64,000 nt of DNA, taken from the NCBI RefSeq assembly GCF_002265435.1, contig NZ_NOKQ01000220.1:124001-188000 (forward strand), read 5' to 3'. Shown here in pieces: positions 25,460-34,599 of this stretch. The notes under the pieces are model-generated. The model saw only the letters and a list, made by a program, of their open reading frames with translations. It ran no database searches and was not told the DNA's origin. This DNA is from Tetzosporium hominis. GTDB lineage: Bacteria > Bacillota > Bacilli > Bacillales_A > Planococcaceae. Made by a program: the position numbers and the translations under genes. Within the stretch, counting starts at the first letter, position 1, and each line of letters opens with the position of its first letter.

Positions 25460-27554
25460 AAAAATCAAATGTGATCTTTCCATCTGTAAGCTTTAAATGT
25501 GCAGAAAACGATTTCCCTTGCTTAGAAGTGAAGCCTTTCAACTTCCCGGTACGTCCTTTCGTACACAATATCTCAATCACAGCGGGAGATAATTTCTTGC
25601 TGGCTACACGTAATGGGAATGTCTGAGTACAGCCCTCTTTATAACGAGAACAGCCATAAAAGCTCTTCTTCAAAACGATTTTCCCTTCTTTGCAGGCAGG
25701 ACAGACGATGGCTTGACTTGCTGCTTCTTCTTCTTCTTCTGGGAGGGCGGCGAACTGTTTCGTCTCTAAATGACTTGGGACAGTTTCAAGTGTCTGTTTT
25801 ATAAACGCCTCTATTTGTGACAAGAATTGTGTCTCGCTTCCTTCTCCACGACCAATCTTTTGTAAGTAACTTTCCCACTTTGCGGTCATGGTAGGACTCG
25901 CTAAAAGTGTGCCTTCTAAAGACTGACAAAGGATCCGTCCTTTTTCAGTGATCTGTACTTCATTTTTCGTGACTTCAATATAGGCCTGCTTTTTTAAAGT
26001 TTCAATTATCCCGCTTCGAGTAGCCTCAGTTCCTAATCCTTCAACTTCTTTTAAAAGAGCAGCTGCTTCTTCGTCTTCCACAAACTTTCCACAAGTTTTC
26101 ATAACTTGAATGAGCTGCCCCTCCGTATAAGGTTTCGGAGGTTTTGTTACGCCTTCTGTTATAGCCACTGACCCTTCTACAGATTGCTCTTTTTGAACAG
26201 CAGGCAGCCAGTCTTCTTTCTCTTTCTGCGGAAAGAGCTGTTTCCACCCGAGGTCTAAGGGGACCGTTCCTTTTGTATAGAACAATAAGTCGTTTACGCT
26301 AGTTGTGACGGTAGTTTCTTTATAAATATAAGACGAATGAAACATGCCTAGAGTCGTTCGGACGACTTCCTCATAAATATTTTTTTCTAATCCGCTTAGA
26401 TTTGTATTTTTAGGGATTTTTCGTGTTGGCACAATCGCATAGTGTTCTTGAACTTTGCTGGCATCTACAAACCGTTTGGACGGAAAAGTATTCAGTGGAA
26501 ATGAACAGCCGGTAAAGGTTTGTAGGTCTGGCGCTATCTCTTTTAAATACTGAAACTCAGACGGTGTGATATGTCGCGTGTCTGTCCGTGGATAGGTGAT
26601 TAGCTTTTTCTCATATAAATTTTGTGCAGCTTTTAATACAGCGGAAGGGCTCGCTTTCCATTTCTTATTAGCAGCAAGTTGCAAGCTCGATAAAGAATGG
26701 AGTTGCGGAGGTGCTAGTCGCTTTTCTTTCTCTTGAACATCCAGTACTTGCGCGGGCACCTTCGTGTGTTCGGATATCCCGTGCTCGGATAAAATGGCTG
26801 CAGCAAGGTGATGTTCTTTTTCTTTAACTTTTGCTTTCCCTTTGTATGTCTCTGTTCCTGTATCAAATAAGCCTTCTATTTCGAAGAAAGGCTCCGGCTT
26901 GAAGTTCTCAATTTCTAGAGCACGCTGATAAATTAAAAATAGAGTAGGGGATTGGACACGACCAATCGAAAAGACAGTTGCTACTCCTTTTTTCTTTAGA
27001 AGTATAGTATAGATCCGAGAGGCATTCATCCCTACTAACCAGTCACTTTTTTGGCGAGTTCGTGCTTCCGCGTAGAGATGTAAATCTCTCTCGTTGGAGT
27101 GAAGACTTGCGAATCCTTTTCGCACTTCCGTCGTTTCCAACGAATTGATCCATAACCGTTTAACCGGTTTGTTCCGAACACCACTTAGAGTAAGGATGGA
27201 ATAAAAAATATTGGATCCTTCCCGGTCAATATCACAGGCATTGATTAACAAAGAAGCTTCTTTCATAAGCTTCCGAACGATACTATACTGTTCATACTTT
27301 CCTCTTGCTACTTTATATTCAAAGGCATCTGGCAAGATAGGAAGAGAACCTAATGTCCAGCGTGTCCATTTTGAGTCATACTCTTTTGGTTCGCGAAGCT
27401 CCACTAAATGGCCGATTGCCCAGGTTAAATAGGCGCCTTGAGGGAATAAAGGATCTGGCAAGATCTCATAATAACCTTTTTGTTTCTTTGTTTTAAATGC
27501 ATCCGCATAAGCTTTTGCTTGGCTGGGTTTTTCTGCAACGATTACTGGTTTCAT
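25458..27554 (-). CDS. topB: DNA topoisomerase III
   Basis: A 698-residue type IA topoisomerase that resolves and decatenates DNA through single-strand passage. The N-terminus VIVAEKPSQAKAYADAF is the Toprim start, INACDIDREGSN holds the metal-binding acidic cluster, and FSIGRVQSPTLFLIY plus LITYPRTDTRHI contains the catalytic tyrosine. A C-terminal zinc-finger-like segment (CPACKEGK...YGCSRYKEGC) is retained. Length is close to Bacillus TopB. The ribosome site (AAAGGAAA) is modest. Confidence 0.95.
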   Translation of the reverse strand: MKPVIVAEKPSQAKAYADAFKTKKQKGYYEILPDPLFPQGAYLTWAIGHLVELREPKEYDSKWTRWTLGSLPILPDAFEYKVARGKYEQYSIVRKLMKEASLLINACDIDREGSNIFYSILTLSGVRNKPVKRLWINSLETTEVRKGFASLHSNERDLHLYAEARTRQKSDWLVGMNASRIYTILLKKKGVATVFSIGRVQSPTLFLIYQRALEIENFKPEPFFEIEGLFDTGTETYKGKAKVKEKEHHLAAAILSEHGISEHTKVPAQVLDVQEKEKRLAPPQLHSLSSLQLAANKKWKASPSAVLKAAQNLYEKKLITYPRTDTRHITPSEFQYLKEIAPDLQTFTGCSFPLNTFPSKRFVDASKVQEHYAIVPTRKIPKNTNLSGLEKNIYEEVVRTTLGMFHSSYIYKETTVTTSVNDLLFYTKGTVPLDLGWKQLFPQKEKEDWLPAVQKEQSVEGSVAITEGVTKPPKPYTEGQLIQVMKTCGKFVEDEEAAALLKEVEGLGTEATRSGIIETLKKQAYIEVTKNEVQITEKGRILCQSLEGTLLASPTMTAKWESYLQKIGRGEGSETQFLSQIEAFIKQTLETVPSHLETKQFAALPEEEEEAASQAIVCPACKEGKIVLKKSFYGCSRYKEGCTQTFPLRVASKKLSPAVIEILCTKGRTGKLKGFTSKQGKSFSAHLKLTDGKITFDF

Positions 27555-27645
27555 TAGGAGGTTTCCTTTCAGAAGATAAGAGTTAGGGGGACTTTAGGGG
27601 AACGTATGTTCATAAGTATACGTGTTCAAATCGAAATTAGCAAAA

Positions 27646-27674
27646 GAAAACTGCCCGCAGTTGCAGGCAGTTTA
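27646..27674 (-). terminator. Terminator of the second YflT gene
   Basis: Minus strand AAACTGCCTGCAACTGCGGGCAGTTTTCTTTT: stem ACTGCC/GGGCAGT followed by a T-rich tail. Confidence 0.65.
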
Positions 27675-27694
27675 GATGGTGGGCAGATGCCCCT

Positions 27695-28015
27695 CTATTT
27701 ATTTACGATGAGAACAAGCTTCCCTTCATCTAGCTCTCGCTCTGCGGCTTCCGCTTCTGCCTCTGTCAATCCGGCAGCGTGCATATCGCTACGAAGCTGA
27801 TCTCCTCGTTTACTGAACGCATTTTTCATGGATTTAAAGAATCCTTGCTCGCTAACTCCAACTTTTTCTGTATCCAGAACGTCTGAGATATGACCTTCTC
27901 GATCTTTTGAATGTGCGAACAAGTAAATATCGTCTCGTGAATAACCTTGTGCTTCTAGTTCTTCAACCTTCTGCTTTGCTTGTACTGAATTTTCTACTGT
28001 GTACTTCATAGCCAT
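27695..28015 (-). CDS. General stress protein 17M-like (YflT domain)
   Basis: A 106-residue cytoplasmic protein made only of the YflT domain: AKQKVEELEAQGYSRDDIYLFAHS and LDEGKLVLIVNK. In Bacillus the YflT/GSP17M family belongs to the sigma-B regulon, which agrees with the sigma-B-type promoter found upstream. GGAGGG lies 8 nt before the ATG. Biochemical role unknown. Confidence 0.88.
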   Translation of the reverse strand: MAMKYTVENSVQAKQKVEELEAQGYSRDDIYLFAHSKDREGHISDVLDTEKVGVSEQGFFKSMKNAFSKRGDQLRSDMHAAGLTEAEAEAAERELDEGKLVLIVNK

Positions 28016-28056
28016 TAGTGAATCCCTCCAAAGTTAATCTGTCATCTACTCTATTT

Positions 28057-28081
28057 TTACCCGATTACAAAACGGATAAAC
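28057..28081 (-). promoter_or_regulatory. Sigma-B promoter of the YflT gene
   Basis: Minus strand GTTTAT (28081-28076), 13-nt spacer, GGGTAA (28062-28057), about 42 nt before the start codon. Confidence 0.75.
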
Positions 28082-28150
28082 CATTTAACTTTTAAAAACA
28101 GAGTGTTCAGATTACACTGAAAAAAAGAAGATGGGAGAGTGTTTATACAT

Positions 28151-29017
28151 ATGACGTTTTCAATTGTAGGATTTGATGAAGAAACTAAAGAACTTGGAAT
28201 AGCAGTAGCATCCAAGTTTTTAGGAGTGGGAGCCGTTGTTCCTTTTGCTAAAGCAGGAGTGGGTGCAGTGGCTACGCAATCTCTTGCCAATCTTTCTTAC
28301 GGTGTAGAAGGATTAGAGCTTCTAGAAAAGGGTCATTCTCCGCGCGAAGTGGTGGAAGAACTCACAAAGAAAGATGACAATGCCGTTTGGAGGCAGGTTG
28401 GAATCGTAGACGCGACGGGTCAAAGTGCTACATTTACCGGAGAAGACTGTTATGACTGGGCTGGAGGTAAAGCCGGAAAGAACTTTGCGATTCAAGGGAA
28501 TATATTAGTGAGCCAGCAAGTAGTTGAGCAAATGGAAGCAACATTTGAGCAGACTGAAGGACCTTTGCCTGAGCGGTTACTTGCAGCACTTTTAGCTGGA
28601 GATGCAGCTGGTGGAGATAGCAGGGGGCGCCAATCGGCTGCTTTGTTGGTGGTCAAAGAAAATGGCAGTTACGGTGGCTATACAGATCGCTATATTGATT
28701 TACGTGTGGATGATCACCCAGACCCAGTGCAAGAATTATCGCGCTTATTGAAGTTACGTCATCTGTATTTTGAGAAGACTCGAGAAGAGGATGTAGTGGA
28801 ACTGACTGATGCGCAATATGAGAGTCTGACAAAGGATTTAGAGAAACTTTCCTATATACAAGCTGGTCAGTCGTCAAAAGAAGAAGTCGATCGAGCTTTA
28901 GACCGATACCATCATACAGAAAACTTCGAAGAGCGCCAACAAGAGACTGGTAAAATCGACCGGCGAGTACTCGACTACCTTGAAAGTCAGGCGGCAGGTT
29001 TCACATCGAACAAATAG
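28151..29017 (+). CDS. DUF1028 (Ntn-hydrolase-like) protein
   Basis: A 288-residue protein. FSIVGFDEETKELGIAVASK, GAVATQSLANLSYGVEGL and YTDRYIDLRVDDHPDP are characteristic of DUF1028, a group with an Ntn-hydrolase-like fold and no firmly known substrate. The extra C-terminal 80 residues are helical, as in peptidoglycan-binding-associated variants. Start taken as the ATG at 28151; a GTG at 28139 directly abuts the ribosome site. Followed after 37 nt by the C26 hydrolase gene, possibly one unit. Confidence 0.82.
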   Translation: MTFSIVGFDEETKELGIAVASKFLGVGAVVPFAKAGVGAVATQSLANLSYGVEGLELLEKGHSPREVVEELTKKDDNAVWRQVGIVDATGQSATFTGEDCYDWAGGKAGKNFAIQGNILVSQQVVEQMEATFEQTEGPLPERLLAALLAGDAAGGDSRGRQSAALLVVKENGSYGGYTDRYIDLRVDDHPDPVQELSRLLKLRHLYFEKTREEDVVELTDAQYESLTKDLEKLSYIQAGQSSKEEVDRALDRYHHTENFEERQQETGKIDRRVLDYLESQAAGFTSNK

Positions 29018-29054
29018 CGGGTATACAGACAGTGCTAAGAAAGGATGAATTTAT

Positions 29055-29804
29055 ATGAAACCTTTAATCGGAATTTCAGCTGAGATGTCGAAAGATCAAG
29101 ATCATTTCTGGCTGCCGTTTGTATACGTCGAAACTGTTTTAAAGTATGGAGGTCTTCCACTCATGATTCCGGTCATGGGAGATGAAAACCTAGATGAGTT
29201 ATCATTACGTCTTGATGGTTTATTTATTACTGGTGGGGAAGACATTGATCCATCCTACTATGGAGAAAATCCCCATTTGAAACTAGGCAAAATTGCTCCT
29301 GAAATCGATCAAATGGAGTCGGAGCTAGGAAAACGCATGCTTGAATTAGATAAACCTTACATCGGTGTTTGTCGTGGACTCCATATGCTTAACATTGTCC
29401 AAGGTGGAAGCATGTATCAAGATATGCATGATCAAAGAGAAGAGTATTCTTATTTACATCTACAAAAAGGACCGAGAACCTATCGCTCCCATGAAGTAGA
29501 GCTGGACCTCGATTCAAAAATCGGGAAAATTCTTGGAGAAGAGAAGTTCCGAGTCAATTCGTTCCATCATCAGTCTTGTAAAGATGTGGGGCGAGATTTG
29601 AAAGTAGTAGCACGTGCAACAGATGGCAACATTGAAGCAATGGAAAGTAAAACGCACTCGTTTGCTTTTGGTTTCCAGTGGCACCCTGAAGAATTTGCTA
29701 TGGCGGGTGATGAGACTTCAGGAAAGATTTTTGAAGCCTTTATTAAACAAGCTGTAAAAAGACGTAAAGAAATTGATGATTCCAAAAAGAGAGATAGACA
29801 GTAA
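29055..29804 (+). CDS. Gamma-glutamyl-gamma-aminobutyrate hydrolase-like class I amidotransferase (peptidase C26)
   Basis: A 249-residue PuuD-like hydrolase. ITGGEDIDPSYYGE, the nucleophile elbow IGVCRGLHMLNIVQGG (catalytic Cys) and FQWHPEEF (His-Glu) complete the triad. The family releases glutamate from gamma-glutamyl amides such as gamma-Glu-GABA. No putrescine-degradation genes are adjacent, so the physiological substrate is open. AAGGA precedes the ATG at 29055. Confidence 0.9.
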   Translation: MKPLIGISAEMSKDQDHFWLPFVYVETVLKYGGLPLMIPVMGDENLDELSLRLDGLFITGGEDIDPSYYGENPHLKLGKIAPEIDQMESELGKRMLELDKPYIGVCRGLHMLNIVQGGSMYQDMHDQREEYSYLHLQKGPRTYRSHEVELDLDSKIGKILGEEKFRVNSFHHQSCKDVGRDLKVVARATDGNIEAMESKTHSFAFGFQWHPEEFAMAGDETSGKIFEAFIKQAVKRRKEIDDSKKRDRQ

Positions 29805-29810
29805 TTGAAA

Positions 29811-29848
29811 ACCACTTTATCCGTTTTTTGGGATAAAGTGGTTTTTTG
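29811..29848 (+). terminator. Terminator
   Basis: ACCACTTTATCC...GGATAAAGTGGTTTTTT. The next 175 nt before the Pel operon are very AT-rich, contain TACTAT...ATAGTA inverted hexamers (about 29971-29994), and have no recognisable riboswitch. Confidence 0.9.
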
Positions 29849-30024
29849 TAAATATGATAGTTAAAAATACATATATATTTTTTAAAAAAATTCATGAAAT
29901 TCAACAAAATAAGATAAAATAATTCCATTTTCCTATTTTAATGTATAGTAAAAATGACAGAAAAGTGCTACTATTCCATTAACAATATAGTAATCGTTCT
30001 AAGAAGAAGAGAGGAGCAAAAGAA

Positions 30025-32190
30025 ATGAAAATTTTAGTAACAGGAGGGTATGGATTCATCGGGTCACACTTGGCGGAAAGGTTCTATAAAGAAGGTCATT
30101 CTGTGGTTATTTTAGATAACCTTTCGAATGGTGACAAAGAACGCGTAACGTTCAAGCATAAGTCGATCTTGGCCGATTGTTCGGATGAAGCATGTGATGC
30201 TTACTATAAGTCCCATAGGTTTGACATGGTCATTCATTGTGCAGCTCAGACTAGTGTTCCCGTATCCATTCAATCGCCCACTAAAGACACGGAATCGAAT
30301 GTAGTTGGCCTAGTGAATATGTTAGAGCTTAGCCGAAAATACCGAGTCAAAAAATTTGTCTTCTTTTCATCAGCCGCCGTTTATGGTGAACCTACCTCAT
30401 TGCCTATTAAAGAAACTGCTCCACTTAATCCTTCGACTCCCTATGGTATCAACAAAATGCTAGGAGAAACTTATTGCGAAAAATGGAACCAGCTGCATGG
30501 TCTCGATGCGTTAGTGTTCCGTCTCTCCAATGTCTATGGCCCTCATCAAGAATCATCAAATGAAAGTGGAGTAATTTCAAGATTTGTGACATCTAGCTTA
30601 ACTAATGAGCCTATCACCATATATGGTGATGGGGAGCAGACACGGGATTTTATCTATGTTGGAGATGTCGTTGAAGCTGTTTATCGATCTGTAATCAGCA
30701 ATCTTTCTGGAACTTACAACATTTCTACGAATCATCAAACTAGCGTACGAACTGTAATGGAGCATGTATCAGCCATTCAACCTTTTGTTTCTTTAAACAC
30801 AGCACCGGCAGTCAAAGGGGATATTCGCGACTCTTTGCTCGACAATACAAAATTGAAAAAAGAAATCGACTGGGCACCGAAATATTCCTTGAAAGAAGGC
30901 TTGGACTTAACTTGGCATAAGGAATATGAAAGTCGTAGTGAAGAAAAGAAACAATCGACTAAAACGTCTGAAGTTGTTGCGAAAATTGGAAAATCGAATC
31001 GATTTAGTATGCGTTTGATTGAGAACGGTGTCCTTTTTGCAATCTTTTTAGCATTAGCTGTACTAGTTCCAACAAATCTCGTGCCAGTAGATATGTGGCT
31101 CGTATATATCCTGTTCGCAGGGCTGCTATTCGGGAAGTATCAAGCAATGATTGCCTCTGTACTAGCAGTCTCTGTCATTGCATTTACACAAGTGCAAAAT
31201 GGTAGAGGGTTCACGTCGTTGATTGCAGATAACTCTTTACTCGTCACTTTCTCCCTTTATTTAATCATCGGGTTTATGGTCGGCTATATCGTAGACCGAC
31301 GGAAGATTGAACTAGCATATGCTGAAGAAGAGAAAGTGATTGCTGAAGGAAAACTAGATTTCATGACAGGCATTTACGAAGATACTCGGGAGATTAAAGA
31401 TGAACTGCAAACTCAAATCCTCTACGCGGAGGATAGCATCGGAAAAGTCTACCAAGCTGTAAAAGATCTGGATTATTTAGAGCCGGAAGATGTTTTCTCG
31501 AATGCGATTGATACTTTGGAGAAACTACTTCATCACAACCGATTTGCTATTTATCAAGTAAGTCAAGACGGGATGTACCTGCGTCTTATGGCAAGATCTA
31601 CAAGCAATGTGTTTACTTTACCCCATAATTTGCAGACCGTGAATACACTTTTTGGAAAAGTGATTCGTGATCAAACTGTTACGTTCAACAAGGACTTGCA
31701 ATCAGACACACCTACCTTTGCAGCACCGATTGAAGTGGGGGGCAAAGTGATAGGAGTTGTTGCGGCGTACGATATTCCTTTTGAGCGTCTTTCACTCTAC
31801 TATAAGAATACAATTGAGATTACGCTACGTTTAATCAGCTCTGCTCTGATTCGTGCGTACCAACACATCGAAGAAGTTCAGGCGGAGCGCTATGTAGAAG
31901 ATACGCACGTGTTGAAGCCGTTCTATTATGAAAAAATTATAGGCACAAAAGAAAAGGCGAGACAGTCTCACCAGTTGCCTTACGTTCGGTTAGAACTGCC
32001 TGACACGGTATCTACTGCTCAATTGAAATTGATTGAGCCTCTATTACGCTCTAACGACTATCTTGGTCAAAGGGACAATGGGCGCTACGAATGTCTGTTA
32101 TCCAATACGACTGTAGATCAGGCTGAAATTGTACAAAAAAGACTGCGTCATTTTAATATCGACTCGTCGCCAGTCCTAGTAGGAGGCTGA
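30025..32190 (+). CDS. pelD: Epimerase-PelD fusion: SDR sugar epimerase plus membrane GAF/degenerate-GGDEF c-di-GMP receptor
   Basis: A 721-residue two-in-one protein. Residues 1-310 are an NAD-dependent extended SDR (GGYGFIGSHLAE cofactor loop, SSAAVYGEP, catalytic YGINK), like UDP-GlcNAc 4-epimerases that supply UDP-GalNAc. Residues about 330-425 hold four transmembrane helices. A GAF-like domain (about 470-605) and a degenerate GGDEF (about 610-721) follow. In the latter RSND at 675-678 matches the RxxD c-di-GMP inhibitory site, while the active site reads DNGRYECLL rather than GGDEF. PelD binds c-di-GMP to activate Pel export. First gene of the Pel operon. Confidence 0.88.
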   Translation: MKILVTGGYGFIGSHLAERFYKEGHSVVILDNLSNGDKERVTFKHKSILADCSDEACDAYYKSHRFDMVIHCAAQTSVPVSIQSPTKDTESNVVGLVNMLELSRKYRVKKFVFFSSAAVYGEPTSLPIKETAPLNPSTPYGINKMLGETYCEKWNQLHGLDALVFRLSNVYGPHQESSNESGVISRFVTSSLTNEPITIYGDGEQTRDFIYVGDVVEAVYRSVISNLSGTYNISTNHQTSVRTVMEHVSAIQPFVSLNTAPAVKGDIRDSLLDNTKLKKEIDWAPKYSLKEGLDLTWHKEYESRSEEKKQSTKTSEVVAKIGKSNRFSMRLIENGVLFAIFLALAVLVPTNLVPVDMWLVYILFAGLLFGKYQAMIASVLAVSVIAFTQVQNGRGFTSLIADNSLLVTFSLYLIIGFMVGYIVDRRKIELAYAEEEKVIAEGKLDFMTGIYEDTREIKDELQTQILYAEDSIGKVYQAVKDLDYLEPEDVFSNAIDTLEKLLHHNRFAIYQVSQDGMYLRLMARSTSNVFTLPHNLQTVNTLFGKVIRDQTVTFNKDLQSDTPTFAAPIEVGGKVIGVVAAYDIPFERLSLYYKNTIEITLRLISSALIRAYQHIEEVQAERYVEDTHVLKPFYYEKIIGTKEKARQSHQLPYVRLELPDTVSTAQLKLIEPLLRSNDYLGQRDNGRYECLLSNTTVDQAEIVQKRLRHFNIDSSPVLVGG

Positions 32191-32194
32191 TCGT

Positions 32195-33061
32195 ATGATA
32201 TGGTTTGTTGTTTACTATATAGCGGTAATCATCTATACCATTGTTTTGATTGTTTTAAAAAGGCCCTCTGCCTTCTTGCAATTCCTAATTTTGGTGAGCG
32301 TTCCTTTCGCAGGGATTTTACTTGTAGCTGCATTAGTTTGGAAAGGAAGAGATGCTACAGCACTTCCGGAATGGTTGATTCGAAGAGAACAAGTTCCAGA
32401 AACAGATTGGCTTGTTCCTGATAAAGAGAAAGAAAAGAATATTGTTCCGTTTACGGATGCCCTTTATTTGAACTCTAGTGTTCTGCGGAGACAATTATTG
32501 ATTGATATGTTAAAAAAGCAGCAACACGTCCGACAAGATGTGCTCAAGCAAGCATTGCAAAATGATGATTCTGAAACTGCTCACTATGCCGCAGTAGCAA
32601 TTCAAAAAAGTAAAAGTGATACGATGCGAGCAATCCAAAAACTTGAGGAGCAAGTAAAACAAACTCCAGAGGATATCGTTCTGTTATACGAACTGAAAAA
32701 TGAGTTGATGTCTGCGATTGAACTAGAATTTATTGACGAAGTGACACAGCATCAACTTCGTCAGCGGTATTTACAAGTTCTGTGGGAAATTGTCACACTA
32801 GCCCCTACAAGAGACTTTAAGATTTATCAGGAAATTGTAGTTCAAAAAGAACTTCTCGGTGAAGTGGATGAGGAATTAGATCAGCTTAGTGAAGATGTGC
32901 ACACGTATTTTCCTGGTACAGAAGAAGCTTATCTGTTGTCAATGAAAATTGCGTACCTCCGGAAAAATCAAATGATGTTACAAAGCGTGTTATCAAATTT
33001 ACGAGCCTCTTCCATTCAACTGTCGCCTGCCGGTCTAGAGAAGCTGAGGTTCTGGATGTAA
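32195..33061 (+). CDS. pelE: PelE-like membrane-anchored helical-repeat protein
   Basis: A 288-residue protein with two N-terminal transmembrane helices (about 3-22 and 27-50), then a cytoplasmic all-helical domain (residues 80-288) of HEAT/TPR type. PelE in Pel systems has two helices plus TPRs and links PelD to the PelF-PelG synthase. Assignment relies on topology and on its place between pelD and the deacetylase-like gene, since sequence conservation of PelE is low. It starts 4 nt after the pelD stop. Confidence 0.72.
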   Translation: MIWFVVYYIAVIIYTIVLIVLKRPSAFLQFLILVSVPFAGILLVAALVWKGRDATALPEWLIRREQVPETDWLVPDKEKEKNIVPFTDALYLNSSVLRRQLLIDMLKKQQHVRQDVLKQALQNDDSETAHYAAVAIQKSKSDTMRAIQKLEEQVKQTPEDIVLLYELKNELMSAIELEFIDEVTQHQLRQRYLQVLWEIVTLAPTRDFKIYQEIVVQKELLGEVDEELDQLSEDVHTYFPGTEEAYLLSMKIAYLRKNQMMLQSVLSNLRASSIQLSPAGLEKLRFWM

Positions 33062-33076
33062 GGATGATGAGAGACT

Positions 33077-34594
33077 ATGAAACCAACGTTTGACCTGGGT
33101 AAAGGCCTCTATGTAATCAGCGCCGTTTTAATCTTAATTGCCACATTCTTAATCTTTTTAAAGTCGCCGTTGTTTTTTCAGGTGGCTGGTTTTCAACAAA
33201 CAGAGTCGCCTGTTGAAGAATTTGAGTTGGAAAAGCAACAATTTATCGACACGTTAGTGTTGTATGACTCTCAAGATGACATGGAAGTGGATTTGTATAT
33301 AGAGAGCAGACTTAAGGAAATGGCAGTCGGTTATCATCTACAGGACTATCAGAACCTATTAAATCTAGAAGGTATTACAACAGTGATTGTCGCAACGGAG
33401 GACTGGACTGGACTAGATACTACAGGACTCATAGAATTTGTAGAAACGGGGGGAGACCTGGTCATCGCTGTAAGACCAGCACCACAGTCTACCTTCCAAC
33501 GCGTCTACCAGCAACTTGGAATAATTGAGTATGGAGGATTCATAGAAACTTCAGATGTAACACTCAATCCCCCTTTCTTTTCCTTGGAGGAAAAGTTAGA
33601 ACTCTCGGGAGACGCTTTTAAACAATCCTTACTGTCTGCAAGACTTCACTCAGATGCAACTGTAGTTGCTGAAACTCGTTCCGGACATCCTGTACTTTGG
33701 ACGTACCGTCTTGGTGAAGGAGAAGTCTACTTCTTTAATGGTGTCGTTTTAGAAGACAGCTATTACGCCCCTCTAATCACTTGGGCTTTGGCAGAAACAG
33801 CAGCGCCTATTTATCCGATTGTATATGCAGGCGCTGCCTTACTTGACGGGTTTCCTTTTCCTACTCAAACAACGCGTTTAGTTGATGGGAAATCTGAAAA
33901 AAATTATTATCGCCAAGACTGGTGGCTCCAAATGCAGAGCCTTGAAGCAAAGTTTGACTTGAATTACACAGCAGCAGCTATCTATCCAGCAGATCTTGGG
34001 GAAGTGAACAGCTATGATCAAGAGCTCGAGTTGTATACTCGAGAGCTCGTGCTACTTGGAGGGGAATTGGGAGCTAGGGAATATGAGGATTTAAGTGTTG
34101 AGTTGCCGAGGCTGAAACAGGCAGTGGGAAATTACCCTATTGTCAGCGTTCTTGATGAAGAGGAAATAAGAACTGCGCTACCTGTGTCACCGACTAATCA
34201 AACACTTTGGGAATCACTGAGTGAAGCTTTTCTATATGGGACTCAAGTCACCTCATTTTCTCCCTACGCCATTTATGGAGATGAGCGAGATGTCCAAATG
34301 TGGAGGGACGTGACAGACTTTCTCGATTCTATACAAGAGACCTATGATGTCCCGTATGTGCCGTATAGTGAGATGTCAAAAAGGAAGCAGCAATGGGAGC
34401 AGAATGAGTACGTTATTGACAAGCAAGGGAATGAGCTGAACGTTACTCTACGGTATTTCACAGATCATACCTATTTCCACTTTGTAACTGCAGATAAAAT
34501 CACTGCAACTAGTAATTGTGAAATTACAAAGATAGGTGAACAGTTTTATCTAGTGCGTGCCTTGGGTCCCCAGTTTTCAATTGAAACGGAGTGA
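33077..34594 (+). CDS. PelA-deacetylase-like (DUF2194-type) membrane-anchored protein, catalytic motifs apparently lost
   Basis: A 505-residue protein with an N-terminal signal anchor (about 12-32) and an extracytoplasmic region with a Rossmann-like start (IDTLVLYDSQDDME). A polysaccharide-deacetylase-like barrel follows, with YRQDWWLQMQSLEAKFDLNY and NYTAAAIYPAD fitting PelA-DA/DUF2194. At the expected metal motif it reads LDGFPFP (near 257) rather than a DDxPxP-type sequence, and at the expected HGxNH-type site it reads AREYED (333-338). It may therefore be inactive or structural. No hydrolase domain is present; a separate GH114-like gene lies nearby. Confidence 0.7.
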   Translation: MKPTFDLGKGLYVISAVLILIATFLIFLKSPLFFQVAGFQQTESPVEEFELEKQQFIDTLVLYDSQDDMEVDLYIESRLKEMAVGYHLQDYQNLLNLEGITTVIVATEDWTGLDTTGLIEFVETGGDLVIAVRPAPQSTFQRVYQQLGIIEYGGFIETSDVTLNPPFFSLEEKLELSGDAFKQSLLSARLHSDATVVAETRSGHPVLWTYRLGEGEVYFFNGVVLEDSYYAPLITWALAETAAPIYPIVYAGAALLDGFPFPTQTTRLVDGKSEKNYYRQDWWLQMQSLEAKFDLNYTAAAIYPADLGEVNSYDQELELYTRELVLLGGELGAREYEDLSVELPRLKQAVGNYPIVSVLDEEEIRTALPVSPTNQTLWESLSEAFLYGTQVTSFSPYAIYGDERDVQMWRDVTDFLDSIQETYDVPYVPYSEMSKRKQQWEQNEYVIDKQGNELNVTLRYFTDHTYFHFVTADKITATSNCEITKIGEQFYLVRALGPQFSIETE

Positions 34595-34599
34595 TGACC

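Noticed and set aside
29848-30024. A second c-di-GMP riboswitch upstream of the Pel operon
   Set aside because: The leader lacks the GACGCAAAGCC-type core and GAAA-capped stems; only AT-rich sequence and a short inverted hexamer are present.
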